A stretch of DNA of 64,000 nucleotides from Otis tarda (GCA_026413225.1 CM048555.1:75895785-75959784); one strand, 5' to 3'. Shown: positions 23,247 through 37,000, counted from the first letter of the stretch. Notes: generated by a model not told the origin, from the sequence alone. A program made the numbers and translations.

Positions 23247-26200
23247 GCTGTTATTGTGTTATTGCTTTTGCCAGTGATATAGCACTGATTTAAAGATCAG
23301 TCATCAATCAGGGCATTACACTGACTGCTATACAGAAATACAGTGAAAGGTGCTTACCAAAAATCATAATCAAGGTTAAAAAATGCAGGCAATTACAGAG
23401 GGATACAACAACAGAGATACTGGTTTGTGCGAGACCTGAAGCTGTAGCCTTGCTATCATCGTCAGCTCATGATAACCCACCAGGGAAGCCTGGTTCCGAG
23501 TCTCTTTTGCTTTTCCAAAGCACCCCCATCCTACAGCAACTAGGAGTCCAATGCACAAACTGTTCAACTGTATTTGGTAAAGCAACTGTAGTTGTTTTAA
23601 ACTTAACACCTATCCTGAAGGCAAAATTAGTAACAGCACTGGTACAAAACACTGCCTCCCTCCAAAAGTTAAAATCCTTTCATGTTGCATGTACAGTAAT
23701 TCCCTTTAATAGTCACCAGATGGGCTTTATCTGAGATGCATAAGCCTGCAGTTGTTGGACATAAAGCATTCACGGGGTAGCGCTTCACCGAAAGATACAG
23801 CATAGCCTGACATGTTAGCATGGCTTACAGCACAAAAGAGGATATTTTTATAAATTGCCTTGGCAACCCTCCTGGTTTGACCCAACTGACAAATATTTGT
23901 TCTTTGTAAAAGGTGATAATTTCACGAAAAACAGAATGTCCCTGGAATGCCACAGAGTGAACACACTGTTTGCCACGATAACAGGATGCACTTGGACAGG
24001 CCAACACTCAGAAAAAAAGAAGTGATAAAGACTCCAACAGTGGGAATGGTCTCGAAGCTGAATTCAAACCAGAATTTCTTCCCAAGGCTCCGAAAAGTTG
24101 AAGCGGAGAGTCTTTTTGCTGCATCTGCCTTTTCTGCCTTTTCATTTGATCAGGCCATTGCACAAGTTCCCCACACAAGCTGCAATAGCAATGCTCTTCC
24201 CAGAACAGTCTATTAACGGGCGTGATAATCAGTGCCCTGCTCTTGCATAAGGACAAAATGTTTTGCTAAGGACTGCTGATGCTGAGTTGCACCCAAAACC
24301 CACAAGATGTTTGTGGGATTTGGAATTGTTCCCTCATATTTTATTCTTGTTCCTAGTGTTTTGCAGGATTTGATCCGCATGGGACAAGCTACAGAGCTCA
24401 TATTTGCACTTCCTCATGACTAATTCCTATTATTCCAATGTCTGCCTGAATTTTCCCCAGCATGACTCAGGCAGTACATGCAGTCCAGCTCATGAACGAC
24501 TACAGAGCTGCTGCCGCAGTTACTTGTGTTGAATCGCACCCATGAATTTCGCAGCTTTGCTGGTGAACAGAAGTGCTGCTCAAGCTGAGAAGAGTCATGA
24601 ACTAGCCTGAAACTCATTAATTAGCTTAGCTAAGAGCCTGGTTAAACCAGTGGGTCTTAGACACACTCAGATTCTGATGAACCGCTGAAAATCCAAACTA
24701 GGGATCTTGAGAACACTAATTCTGAGAATGTCAGATGGACAAGATAACACCCATCTCTGCACGTCTTCTGCAGATACCTGTGGAGCAGCGTCTCAGAGGG
24801 GATGACGCCCTCTCATACTCCAAGAGAATTGGCAAAACACCCTAAGAAATCCTGCCTGACCAGCTCTTTCTAAGGACAGCAAACCACACTGTTAATGTTC
24901 TTCACCCTGGGAGATGTCCAACAGCTCTGTAGATAAAGAGATGATCCCAAGATCTGTTGAATACCAATCTGACACAAGCTGTGTTGCTGAATCTTTTAAA
25001 GAGGAGGTGCACTCATCAGGAGGGATTGTGTCCATTGGCTTTGATAAAGCAGAATTCATCAATACCGTCTGAGGATCCAGACCCAAATTCTGCTACATTT
25101 CCCCATGTGGCACAGCGTCTTACTCAGTGTAAAAGAGTAGAAATGTCCAGACAAGTCCACAGCCTCTAGAAATTCTGGGTTGGCCATTGGAGAGGTCCCT
25201 TCTGACTCAGAGCCCTACCAAACCAAGTCAAATTTTCAGAGTAGCTTTATTGCAATCTACTTGTGAGCCAGGATACTACTCTGTGCATATTCAAATGGCA
25301 AAACCAGATCTATAATTAGTGCTGTGGAAAAATGTTTGGTGCAGGGCAAGCAGGGACAGCGGAGAGAGAGCGCCCTCCTCCCGACTTGGAAACCTGCTGT
25401 AGCTCCTTCAAAATCCCTTTCCTTCCGACGTTCAGGTTGACTCCTGATGAATTTTGAGACCTGGAGGAATCAGATAGTTTCCCAATCACGTCATGTACCT
25501 CGTTGTGGCAGGCTGCACAAGCAGCTCTCCTGACGGCACCAGAGTTGCCTCTGGATCTGTCACATGTTTGGGTCAGTGGTAAGCTTGGTCCTCCTAAATG
25601 CCATTTTCCTTTGATTGACCTTTCGTTCTGAGGAATTGTTGGATCACTCTCTGTCACAAGATCTATTCGCAGACCTTTATGACATTTAGAAAAGGGTGTG
25701 TTTCTTAGAGCCTTTCTGCCTGAGAAGAGAAAGACTAGCGTGGTCCGATGCAGCTTTTCGTTAGCCCCTCCAGCGACTTTCTCAGCATGAGGAATAAAAA
25801 TTCCCCACCACTCTTTTTCCTGCTCTCAATTTTGCCAGATACAGCTGCATGCACTTTTCAATAAGGTATAGCCCCAGGACGAAGTTGCTAAAACCTTGCT
25901 TCTGTTCATTCGGTGCTGTAAATATTCACATTTTATTACCTATCATCTTTGCGTTAATAACTTTCTGCACAAGCAGTACTCTCTCTCTGGAATCAGTGCC
26001 TTCGCATACGCCAGAGACTTCAAAGATCCTGGCAAGCCAACGATAGCTGGACCTCCGGTAGATGGCTACAGCAAGAATAAAATGTTGATATCATCACGGA
26101 TCTCTGTCTCTCTTTCTAGTGTACAGGCATCCACTGGGTCTTATTTCACTACATATCTGTACGGCCCTGCCTTGGAACTGAAAGAGTGATGGATGAATGC

Positions 26201-26671
26201 TTTTCAAGTCAAGATACACTTTGGCATATCTCAACACTCTTCGCTGTCAGTATTTCCAGGGAAGGCGGTGGAGAGGGGGATGTTTTGCAACAAGGCCCTT
26301 GTGCAACATCCCCATACTGTGGGTGCTGCTGGCACAGAGCTGCCCCGCACGATGTACCACGGAAATCCTGCACTATCCAGAGAGAAATATATTCCCCCTT
26401 TCCCACAAAACTGCCCAGAACCACTCAGGTTCCCTGGAGTTTAATTCCTAGTGCTTCTCTATGGCAGTTTCATCTTCTGCTATATGAACAGGACAAAAAG
26501 ATGGAGTAAAAAGATGCTGAGCACCCCAGTTTCTTTCTAATGTCCACCACTGGTACCGAAGGGAGCTTCCCACCTTCCAGAACTGGCCCATAATATGCCA
26601 GGGGGGTGGCCACAAGAGCAGAGTGCCCGATAGCTGCCAGCTCTCCCAAGGCATGGAGTTGGGGGTGTCCC
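23247..26671. other. FGFRL1: Intron just upstream of the Ig1 exon, nothing recognised
   Basis: 3.4 kb read on both strands. A donor-like TTTTTG|GTAAGC lies at about 23.355 kb, only 130 bp from the Ig1 exon, but no acceptor or coding sequence supports an exon there. Confidence 0.5.
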
Positions 26672-26766
26672 TGGGCGGCTGCCTCCCGCGGGGCAGGGGC
26701 ACGCGTGCACTCGCAGCCGAGTGCAGCAGCGTGGGAGCAGAGCCCAGGGCACAGCCTGTGGCCCCG
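26672..26766. promoter_or_regulatory. Short CpG-dense spot
   Basis: Nine CpGs in about 95 bp, including a GGGCGG box, CCGCGG-like and ACGCGT motifs, in an otherwise CpG-poor intron. It is too short for a standard CpG island. It may mark an intronic enhancer or simply a GC-rich patch; no TATA box or donor pattern fixes a transcript here. Confidence 0.3.
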
Positions 26767-27884
26767 CAGGCTGGGTACATTTCTACAGCTGCTTAGAGAG
26801 GCAAAATCCCAGGAAAACACCTGCTGCTCCACGTACAGCTGCCAGTGAGGTAAAAACAGGCTAAACCCGGGCTGCTGCCGAATTCCCATCCCTTGCCGCT
26901 GCCGGCTTCTGCCCTGAGCTCTAACGCAGCAGTAAAAAGCAGATGCAGTTACTCTTCAAGCAGTCAGTGTTGGGATTTCAGCCGTCCTAGACTCCAGCTT
27001 TGTGTTGTATGTGAGCAGAAACGATCTGATGTATTTTGAGAGTAATACCCTCGCCGCAGTGCTGCTCCTGCCTTGGCTGTGGGTTACGCATTTGGGCAAT
27101 GCCACAAGAGCTGGATAGCAATACCGTAAGGGATTGTTTTGAAACCTTAAATAATTTTGTTAAAATTGGGAATTCATACACCTACCAACACATTTTTTAA
27201 AATAATATATACCATCTTTCTGGCTATAGCGGGGGATCCAGTGAATTGCCATGAGCCTGCACTCAAAGGCCAAAGTTCCAGTTTGGATCATTTCAAGACA
27301 GAGACGGAGCAAGCAGTGCTCTCTGGCCCTGGTGTAAAACCCAGAGGAGGTGTCCCTATACCATACTCCCCCTGATTTCTTAGCCATTAGACAGTGTTTC
27401 TTGAAAAAAAAAAGCCTTTGTCAGCACAGAGAATCTGCAGCCTCTGATGCTCCTGGAGACAGAGAGAACCTCCCGCAGCATTTTCCCATGGGACATGGGA
27501 GAAGGGGTCAAAAGAGAAGCCCCGGGTAGACATTCCATCAAAATTGCTGATACAGAATTTTACACATTTTTATAGTCAGGAAGGGAGGGGGAATGGCAAG
27601 GAGAGAAAAGAACCACGGTTTCTTGCTTCCACTCTTGCAATTTTCCATTACGCAAAGGCGTAAAGGCCGTTACTCCATGGGCACAGGGCACCGCGGAGGA
27701 GCAGCCTGGTAGGCCACACCACGCAGGAGAGGGTGCAGCTGACTTCACGGCCTGTGCGAACAGAAGGGGCTGGGACACTAAATTAAGCCCTACCTCAATG
27801 TAAATCCAGCGAGGGCAGGTTTTCTTCAGTCCCCCTTATCCTCAACCCAATAGTTTGAGAGAATAATTTCTTAATATTTCAGCC

Positions 27885-27901
27885 GGGGGGGGAGGGTGGG
27901 G
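27885..27901 (+). repeat. G-quadruplex-like motif
   Basis: G8-A-G3-T-G4. The eight-G run can supply two tracts, so four G-tracts with very short loops are possible. It lies on the strand opposite to FGFRL1 transcription, so the RNA would carry the C-rich complement. Confidence 0.6.
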
Positions 27902-28137
27902 TTTGACATCCGTGGATGTGACTTGGGAAGAAGTGACGAGAATGCAGCTGCCTCCCCCCGCGTCTGGTTGTTATTCTTTCTCCAAATACAAACTAAATAT
28001 AACTTTGCCCCATAACATTCAAATCATTTTAGTTACTAGAAGGGATCATGCCTGGAGTTCCAAGGGCCAGGGTGCAATCAGGCTTAAAATATAATTTAAA
28101 CAATCCAGACTCTATATTTTCCACCAAGTTGTTTTCT

Positions 28138-28165
28138 TGCTTGTAGTTTCCCCATCTGCAAATAC
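28138..28165 (+). mobile_element. Possible MIR tail fragment
   Basis: TTGCTTGTAGTTTCCCCATC followed by TGCAAATAC resembles the MIR 'cctcagtttccccatctgtaaaat' tail. Too short for certainty. Confidence 0.3.
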
Positions 28166-29911
28166 ATTTGAGTACACCCAGAAAGAAACCAACAATTCCA
28201 GCCAGATGCCAAGTTTTTTGTTCAAGATCGTATAAGCCCAGTCAAACATTAACAAGGAAATGCCGTGATCACCTCATTTGTTTTAAATATTTCTGCTCAT
28301 ATACATGCAGACAAGTGTGCAGATTTATTTGCCTCATTTACAAATATAAGCAACTGGAATCTCCATTCTGTTCCATTATATAAAAGACAGATCCTACACC
28401 TGTCTTACTGAACAGCTGGGCAATTTTCAATTTATATCCTGCGATACCGCTCTCGACTATCCTATACCGCAGAAAAGCCCCACTTGCTGCTCTGCTGCTG
28501 ACGCTGCTTTACAAGCATTCCTGTTCTCCCCCCTGTGCCTTGGAAGGGCTGCTGGTTGCCACTTCTTGGCAAAAGGAGTTATGTAAAACCCAAGAAAGCC
28601 TCTTTGCTTTAGCAAAGAGTTATTTCCGGGAAGTAGTAAAAAAAAAAATTTCTAGAAATGTATTAAGACACAACTGTGGAATAGCCTGGAGCTTCCTGTC
28701 CATATTTCTCACAGTCAAAAACACACACACGTGTAATTATATTTTCCTGGACTGCATTGCAAAGTTCATGCACTCGTTCAACTCATACATGTAGTAAACA
28801 TGATTTATAGCTCTGTGTGAAAACCCTCTAGATATATGGTGTTTTGATAGGGACTCGAACCTAGAGCTATAATTTAGTAACACCTAGCAGTGAAAGCTAA
28901 ATGATTTCCCACTCCACATTCCTAACTTTCCATGAACCCCTTTTACTGCTAACCTGGGGAGGAGATACTGCTTCTACAATTGTTTGGACTTAGTCTTGTT
29001 ATTCCTTCGACTAAACTGCACACTAACGTCAAGCTTCACATATGGTGAACACACCAGCACTGACCCACGTCCTATGAGACCATTTGCCATGATACAGTTC
29101 AAAGTGAACTTTATTAACACATTAAACATAATTACAAAGAGGAAATTCCAGGGAAGGTCAACCAGCCCGGACAGTTTCTTGGAATGGAAAGTAATTTATA
29201 ATATCCACATACTGTATTGTGAAGTTTATAAAGAAGTTAAATAAGTTTTAAGAGTCCCACGGGTTATGTATATTTTATTATTTAATACCAAACACACTCA
29301 CTTTCCATGAAGATAAGATTTCTTTTGAAGTGCTGTGTTAGCAAATTAGCAAAGTCATTTACCATGAAGCACCCAAACAACTCATCAACGCATGCAAGGA
29401 ATCAACACCAGGGACTGGGGTATCACAGGCAACGTGTGTTCTACGAGGAGAACACAGCAGAGCAGAGAAATCTTTCATTATCACAGTGAGATGAAGGAGT
29501 TGGACAATGGTCGCTAACCAAACCACTCATTCCAAGTGAACACAATCTCTTACACCAACACTTGAGGCAACATTTTGCCTTCACCATACTCATCACTGTA
29601 AAACCTGATCCTCCAGAGTCCATACTACAAGGGTGGTTCACACTAAAGTTGATTTCTTTCACCTCTCCCATGTTTCAGAATAAACATGAACGGCTGGAAA
29701 GGACCATTTAAAAGCCATATTTTAACCTTGCTCCCAGAGTTGGTTAACTTTGCCATTGCCAGAAAGCTGGGCTGGACAACTCCTGCTTAGAATAGGAGTT
29801 TAACCCTTGCTACAATAGTTTAACCCTCTCGGCAAGACTAATAATGAGCGTTACACACTTACACTCTCTTGCACATCATTATTACCATTATTTCTGTTGG
29901 CATTCAAGTTG

Positions 29912-29953
29912 TAATGATGGATCAATGGACCAGTTATAATGATCGATCAGAGG
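29912..29953. repeat. Imperfect direct repeat, 17-bp unit, 25-bp period
   Basis: TAATGATGGATCAATGG (29912) and TAATGATCGATCAGAGG (29937) differ at three positions. AT-rich, with TAAT and GATC cores; possibly paired protein-binding sites, possibly chance. Confidence 0.4.
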
Positions 29954-32900
29954 CCTTGCTATGCTGGGGGCTGGACAAACACTTAACAAAGAACAACTCC
30001 CACAGGGAAGGGCTTACAAAGCAGTGATGGCAAGAGTTTCAATTAAAAAGAGTAGATGTTCCTCAAAGAGAGGAGCTCTTGGCTCTCCGCACAGTGGGAA
30101 GCCATTACATGGAGAGCAGAACTGATAAAAATGCTTTTTGACAGAGATAAAAGGATGAATGTTTTGCCCATGTATGCCATTAACTATTGGAATAAACAGT
30201 TCAAAGGAGTGGTGAATCCAATATCTTTTCATAATTTCAAACCAAAACAGCCTACATTTCCAAAAGGTATGCATTAGCCAAGTAAAGCAGGGGTCAGCGT
30301 AGGGGTAACTGGGCCAAACGCTTTGGTATGTGACACGAGCAGATCAGATTAGATGAGCTAATGGGTCCTTCTTGGCTTGAAAACATCGGCGCCCACAGAC
30401 AAAAACAATGCTTATCAAAAACAATCAAAAGATTAAGGAAAAAAACAACAGCATCTCTGTAGAACAAAGACTCTTAGACAGGAACACAAAAACACCGCAA
30501 GTATTTGCTGACCAGTCTTGATGACTGGTCAGGCTTGGCTCTGGGGACAGCAAACTGTTTGCAGGAGCAAGTTCTAGGCTTGGACTGCACAGCTGAGCCC
30601 AACAACGTGGTGGAGAGAACAGCTTTGTTCATTTTACAGCAAGCAAAGTGGCATACTTTCTCTTTCTTCCTTACCTCTGCAGTAGGAGCTGCTCTCCTGA
30701 TGAAATGGATATTTATCGATAGCACAAGAAGTGTATGCTGTATTTTTACATGAGTAATAACTGGCCCCTTGGGTGAAGGCTGACAGTAAATTTTCTACTC
30801 TAGATGTTCCAAAAATAAGAAAAATAGAATATTTGGGAACATGTTCCATTTAATTAAGTGCCCTGCATACATATTTCCCTGAGATTTAATAAAATAGTTA
30901 TTGTATGTTAAACAATTGGCACTTGATTACTGCATAGATTTATTGCAGTTCAACAACAGTAGATGAGATACATATCTCTTACATGGTTTTTAAAACCTTT
31001 GAGCATATGTTTTCAATAATCAGTCGGTATTTATTTAACATGAAATTACCATCTTATTAAATTAAATGTGCATGGGTGACATTCAATTTCAAGTGTTGCT
31101 GAATATTTTTTCAGCAGCAAAAAAATAGTAACTTTATCCCTTAGGTTTTGAGGTAGCAAACGCAGAGGAGAGTTAGGATTACTTCAATTGCTTTTGAAGA
31201 AACAGACTTTGTATGCTAGAAGGTTTCTCTTCTAGTATGGAAGAAAATATATTATTTATCGTTTCTTAAGTGCTGCCAGTGGGCTTAGTGTTGGCCAAAA
31301 GAGAGGACTAGTATATCTACTCTAAGACTAAAATTATACTGATAGTGTAGTTCAGGTATGCAGTTCCATCGATAACCAGAAAACTTTTTTTAGAGATAAG
31401 TACAACAAAAGTGTGTTGGCACACGTACACACACAATCGACCTTTTTCATTACCATGAAAGAAGGCAAGCCCATCCGAATAATGGCACTCCTAATTTCCT
31501 TTTTCAAAAGAAATGCCATTAAAATATATTCTCAAGGTTCTGAAATTAAAAAGCTTTTTTTTTTAGCCTCCCTTTTCCAGGAAGGACAAACTGCCTGATT
31601 CTGGAAGAAAGCTAGAAATCCTCTGGCTTGAGGGAGTTAGGAGGATCCAGAACCCAAATGAAAATCCTGCTCCATAGCCCCAGTCTGCTCTCACCAAATC
31701 TACTCCAAACACACAGCATCTCCACCACAAGTCGCACAGGGACCATTCCTGCCAACATAAGGCATCCGTTTGCTTCCCATAATCTCTGGGAAGCAATCCA
31801 GTCAGGCAGCCCTGAATTAGCTTCTAGGGTTAATCTACCCAAAGTTTAACACAAATGCTGTTGTACTCTGCCCTTCCAACTGCTTCCCACCCAGGCAAAT
31901 CCTGCTTCACGAGCCCAGTGGATTTCCCAGACAAATCGCCCACCATCTCCAAGACTTCCAGCAAAACAAACCAGACACTGCAAATCTCAGTTTAATTCAC
32001 TTATTTTGTAACAAAACTCCCCTTTGAGCCACCAGTTTGAACCATGTTTCAAAACCCAAGGCTTCAAAGACAGGCATTTACTTCTGAGAAAATCTGCTCT
32101 GGTTTTTGTTCCCTTCTTTGTCCCCCCCGGCCTATGTGTGCAGTATCCTGTCACCTAATCATTTTATTTGAACAGCTCCTAGAAAATAAGATGCCCAAGT
32201 TCATATCTGGGGACATGGATTCCCCTTGAGCTTTCGTAGTCAATATTTAACCCAGTCTAAGCACAGCAGAGGGTTTAATAAGTAATTAGCTGTTTCCCTC
32301 ATAGACAGAGGTTTGTGTGAGAGCTGCACAAGCAGGAAATTTTAAGTGTCATTGTTTACGTCTGCAGGGAAACAGAAACCACGATGCTTGACTCCGTGCC
32401 ATATTCGGGAACGATGTGAGCAAAGATCTTTAAATAGTTGGTTTGCCTTCCTGCTAGTCCACAGCAGTGAGTCTTCGGCCGTACACCAACCCAGGGGCCT
32501 TTTTCATTTGTATCTGAGAATTAGCTTTTCTCAAAATATTCTTGAAAATCTTTTTTAAAAAAAAATTCTCTCTAAGAGATTAAATTGGAGAAGAGTTTGC
32601 ATTCTTCCATCCAGTGCTGGTTTCTACTGGCTTTTCCCAATACCCAGGATGGAAAAGGTCTAATTAGGGCATTAAGGGCTCAGAAAAAAAAAAAAACACA
32701 CATCCTGAACGTTCACTCTCAAACAGAAGACACTGCCAAAATATCCATAAGCCTTTCGCTGTTGGGAAATCAGTGGCCATGCCCTACATGGCAAGGCTGC
32801 TCTCAGCCCTCTCTTTGCTCTGCCCTTGTCACTGGGGGCTTCTAAGTTTGGTCACCACAAAAACGCGGTAACAACTGTTTGTTGGTGACCACAAAGAGAT

Positions 32901-33284
32901 AAACACTGTGGTATTTAAGAACTGAAGATATTTTCAGAGGCTTCTCTAAAACAGAAGGCACTTCCAGCCGAATGGCTGCAGAGCAGACTTAGTATAGAGA
33001 GCTTTGCAGAGATGTTTTTTTATCAGAAAATGAAATTTTTGTCAAGAACCAAGACTTTGTCCAGTTTTCTGTTTCAATAGTGTCTTTTTCAGTTTGAGAA
33101 ATCTTTAGTATCATGATTTTGGCAACTCAAAATGAAACAACACAAACAAAAAAGTCAGGATTTTAAAAGTATATTGATTAATCAATGGTAATCATTTTTA
33201 ATGAGTTGCTGTATCACTAAAATATGAAACAGTTTTGATTTGGGACAGGAATAAATTAAAATACATTAAAATTAACAGGAGGAA
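29954..33284. other. AT-rich intron, nothing recognised
   Basis: No repeat family or coding exon that I could support. Minus strand at about 30.675 kb has CAGAG|GTAAGG preceded by a short open frame, but no signal peptide and the wrong phase for FGFRL1. Confidence 0.5.
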
Positions 33285-33322
33285 ATATATATATACACAC
33301 ACCTGTGTGTGTGTATATATAT
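33285..33322. repeat. AT/CA-TG hairpin microsatellite
   Basis: (AT)n-(AC)n, a two-base CT loop, then (GT)n-(AT)n. The 18-bp arms 33285-33302 and 33305-33322 pair with one mismatch (T33294 opposite G33313). An A-run follows. Such alternating purine-pyrimidine inverted repeats can form cruciform or Z-DNA and are unstable in copy number. Confidence 0.85.
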
Positions 33323-33754
33323 ATAAAAAAAAAAAAACCTTGTCTTGCTCCAGAAGAAAAATTTAAAAAAAAAACCAAACCTAATCTTGTTCCAAAAGAA
33401 AAATGCAAACCATAGTTGACTTTCCACCTCCCAAGACAGTAGCATTTTAAAATTCTGCCTGAAACCATTCACCATTGCCCTACCAAAACCTCCAGTTCAC
33501 AGTAGGTGTGATGGAAATCTCTGTCCAGCTCTCTCCAAATTAAACTGTCATCACAAGGGTCTACCTTACGTGTGCCTACACCAGCGTTTTAGTTCGGACC
33601 AGGGGTGTGCTTTAAAGTTAATATCTTGATCATCCCCACCAATTATACTTTGCTTCACATCACGAAACAATTTTGGTGCACATTGACTGAGCTGCTTTTA
33701 TATGAAATTGAGCTCCAAGGTGTGCTCCAGTTCAGATGGGCATTTAGTTCACAG

Positions 33755-34058
33755 GACCAGATTAGAGCTATTCTGAAGTAAAAGACCCCCCTGAAATGGG
33801 GGCGTCAGGACCTCAGCACCAAATGTTTTGCTTTACAGATCCAATCTTACCAATCCCCACCAGCTGCTGATGCAGACACAGCCAGCAATTGCCAGCTGAG
33901 TCTCCGGTAAAACAAAAGCAGAAAGTGTGCTCTCGGATTTCCATTAACGAGTGCTCAATCGACACGACCAGACTGGAGCTAATCCAGAATAAACTCCCGA
34001 AATGCCTACAGTGTGAACATCACCTCCTCAGCACCAAGTGCTTCACTTTAAAGATTTG
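33755..34058. repeat. Diverged direct duplication, about 90 bp at a 211-215-bp offset
   Basis: Copy A (33755-33846) and copy B (33966-34058) share, in the same order, GACCAGA-T/C-T/G-(A/G)GAGCT, a GAA-TAAA block, TGAAATG/CGAAATG, CCTCAGCACCAA and TGC/TTC-ACTTTA/CTTTAC-AAGAT/CAGAT. Copy A carries a C6...G5 hairpin (33786-33802) that copy B lacks. It may be an old tandem duplication or two copies of one unknown repeat. Confidence 0.55.
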
Positions 34059-37000
34059 TTCCTTCCTGTTGTGCCATTCTACAAACTGACTTAGACACAC
34101 CTGTACTTCTCTTCCAGGAGGGGAAAATACTTAAATGCAATTTCAAAGAAAGTGTTCACAGAGGTTGATTCAGCAAAAACATACATTTAAACTCAAGAGA
34201 CGCACCAATCCCCCGCATATTGAAACAAGGAAACTATCAATGAATCCTTATTCACATCTGGTTCCTGCTCCCCAGACACCGAAGCACACACTACCTGATG
34301 TAAAAACACACAACACTTGATGGCATTGGCAGAAGCTAGGATTTCTTAATGCATGAAGCTTTCATACCTGGAGAACATTATATTGTCAGATCTCATATAG
34401 GAAACAGCCTCAGCTGCAGGCCATACCCAAAGGAAACCAGGTAACATTTTCTTCAAATGGAGAAGTCTGATGTCACAGCACAGTGCTAAAACATGCAAGG
34501 ATGCCTGCAGAAGCCCATGCACAAGCAACCCTCTTGCTGTGACAATTCCAGTCAGCGTTGGCACAGTCCGAGGGCTCAGCTGGTGCCTTGGACAGAGGCT
34601 AAGCCAGATTTCTGCAGCCTGCCTGCAACGGGGACAGCTTCAAACAGATCCGTTTCCTCCACTCCTCCTTTTCTACGTGCTGGCTGGCTCATGACAACAG
34701 GGTTAGTGCATTCTTAAGTGGCCTTTATTAGTTTTCCTAGCAGGAGATAGCAAAGACTCCTTCTGTTATGCTTACTATATCCAATCGCACCGCCACGGTT
34801 TATGCCTTGGATTGCCAGTGTTTTTCTGGACATTTTGGGACTGTACAGCTTCTATGATCAGATAAAATCAGTGCATTTCACTTGGTATGTCCGAAACTCT
34901 GCTGCACTTCTTGCTGCTCAAAAGCTGCTTCACTTCATCTGGAGGAAGGTGGTACCTCTATCGCACACCGGTGTGGCACATCTCGAGGTGAATGGTATTA
35001 CCAAAATAGCACCAAACAGTGGGTATACTCTGCCTAAACTGAAACACTAAACATAAATATTTAAAATATAAATCCATTTATATGCATTTATATCCATTTA
35101 TATCTCCAGCAAAGGACTTGGAGATATTTCTCCTTTGCTGAAGGTCCCATATTGCCTGCTGTTTACCTCTATAAATCTGCATGACTGGAAAGATGGTGCT
35201 AATTATTATCTGACACACCAGCAGCTACCAACTCAATGTTATTGGCACAGCCTGGGACCGTCAGTGCGGTTGCTGTATTTGAGCTGCCCAAAATTCAGCA
35301 GCTACACAGTTTTCCCGACATCGATTGCTCTGTAATTTCAAATTACGCCATTCCACTGGCGGGCAGCGCACTGGTATGTAACGTCATATCCATCAGGTAG
35401 ATAAAGCTACACTGGAATATCAATTAATGTGCACTCCTATTACCTCACAGTCTGGTAATGTACGGTCCCAGCTCCCTTCCCGCAACTGGGCGCAGGGGGA
35501 GAAACCTGGAGAGCACAACAGCTATCTAGGAAAAGCTGTTCATGGAGAAATATTGTCTCGCCACACGATGACATAGCTGCTTTATCCCCCATCGCGCGTG
35601 TGCGTGTACCAACACACGCAGATCGCATCAGCTGTCAGCAGGAATTCCTGGCTGCAGATTAAAGCTTTGCCACAGTCTGGCTTCTCCGCCTGTCCTGGCC
35701 GATGCTCATCAGAGCAAAGTGTCCACTCGCATAAGGATTTCTGAGTTTCTCTATTCACAGAAACAGGAGGGTTTACTGTTGCAATGACTTGAACTTGCTC
35801 TTGAGAGAAGTCACATCAGAAATCACCCCTGTGCCGCGCGCTGGCATTTCTAAGTGAGGAGTCAAGAGGTCAAAACCCAAGGTCAGAAAAAAGCAGACAG
35901 GCAAGACCCCTTGCTGTACCTGCGGCTGGATAAATCAGCACTTTCCTAATCAGTCGCTAATCCCCTAATCTTTATTGCATGTAAATTCCAATCCCTTCCC
36001 AACGGCTGTGCCATGGTAATCTCCAATCTGATTACAGTGCAACTCCATTGGAAGACTCATTGATAAAAGATGGAAATGTGTAAAATCAATTTGCTGTATA
36101 TCACAAACAGCCCTGCACACCCCTTCAGGGATCAAAGAGCCGCCATCAAACACCAACAAATAAAGAGCTGTAAGAAATGCTTTTTATCTAATAGTGGGTT
36201 TGACTATTTGACAAAAGACAGAATTCACTTCTGAAGGGAGAACCAGGGCATTGTTTTGTGTACAGTAAAGAATCAGTCAGTGACTAAGGCAGAAAAGGCA
36301 GTGTAAGAAATGTCATTTAAGGCCACGCTATAAAAGTGTGAGGGCAAAAGACAAGAGAGGCTAGATGCACTTAGACTCACAATTTACTGGCAGGAGCTCA
36401 GACTCAGGCAATGATCTCAGCTTTATCTCCAGAAGGTACAGCAGGAGCAATGCTGGCATGGAGTGGTTGGCCAATGAATTTGTCACTTGGTATTTATCTC
36501 TATAAGAAGCAATAATCATTGGTAGGACTGAGCAAAATGATCCAACTTTTGGTCCCGAGCTCAATCAAGCTTTGGGCTGAAATGGCCCCAGCAGTAGGGA
36601 CCACAGCTCTGGCCCATCGGGAACAGCTTCAGCTCCATCATTGCAAAGTACAGTGGTTCCTAGTTTTGAAAACAATGGAAAATTGATAACACTTATAAAA
36701 ATAAAATATCTTGGCAAGATCTCACTCTCATATCACTTTTCTACAGTGGGTAGAAGGGGAGCCAAAGACTCCTTCATGTAACTCACCAGAAGACAGAAAA
36801 AAATATTAAATTAAACAAAAGCAGATGCCAATCTATCTCCTGTGTTTCATCCATTGAGCGGAATTTGCTGGCACTCACAATTTTATTTTTTAAATCTTGT
36901 GATATTAGGTACTTGTTTCTTAATGTCTCTTTTCTGAGGGCATAATCCTGAAGGAGAATCTCCTGTTTATTTGAACACGAAAGGAAATTTGTGACCTTTG

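Noticed and set aside
28845..28875. GGTTCGAGTCCC-like T-loop on the minus strand, possible tRNA
   Set aside because: The T stem pairs over only two to four bases and no acceptor, D or anticodon arm can be folded around it.
29690..29730. GGCTGGAAAGGACCATTTAAA resembling the CR1 GGTTGGAAGGGACCTTTAAA word
   Set aside because: No tail or downstream CR1 words accompany it, so a chance match or a relic too eroded to support.
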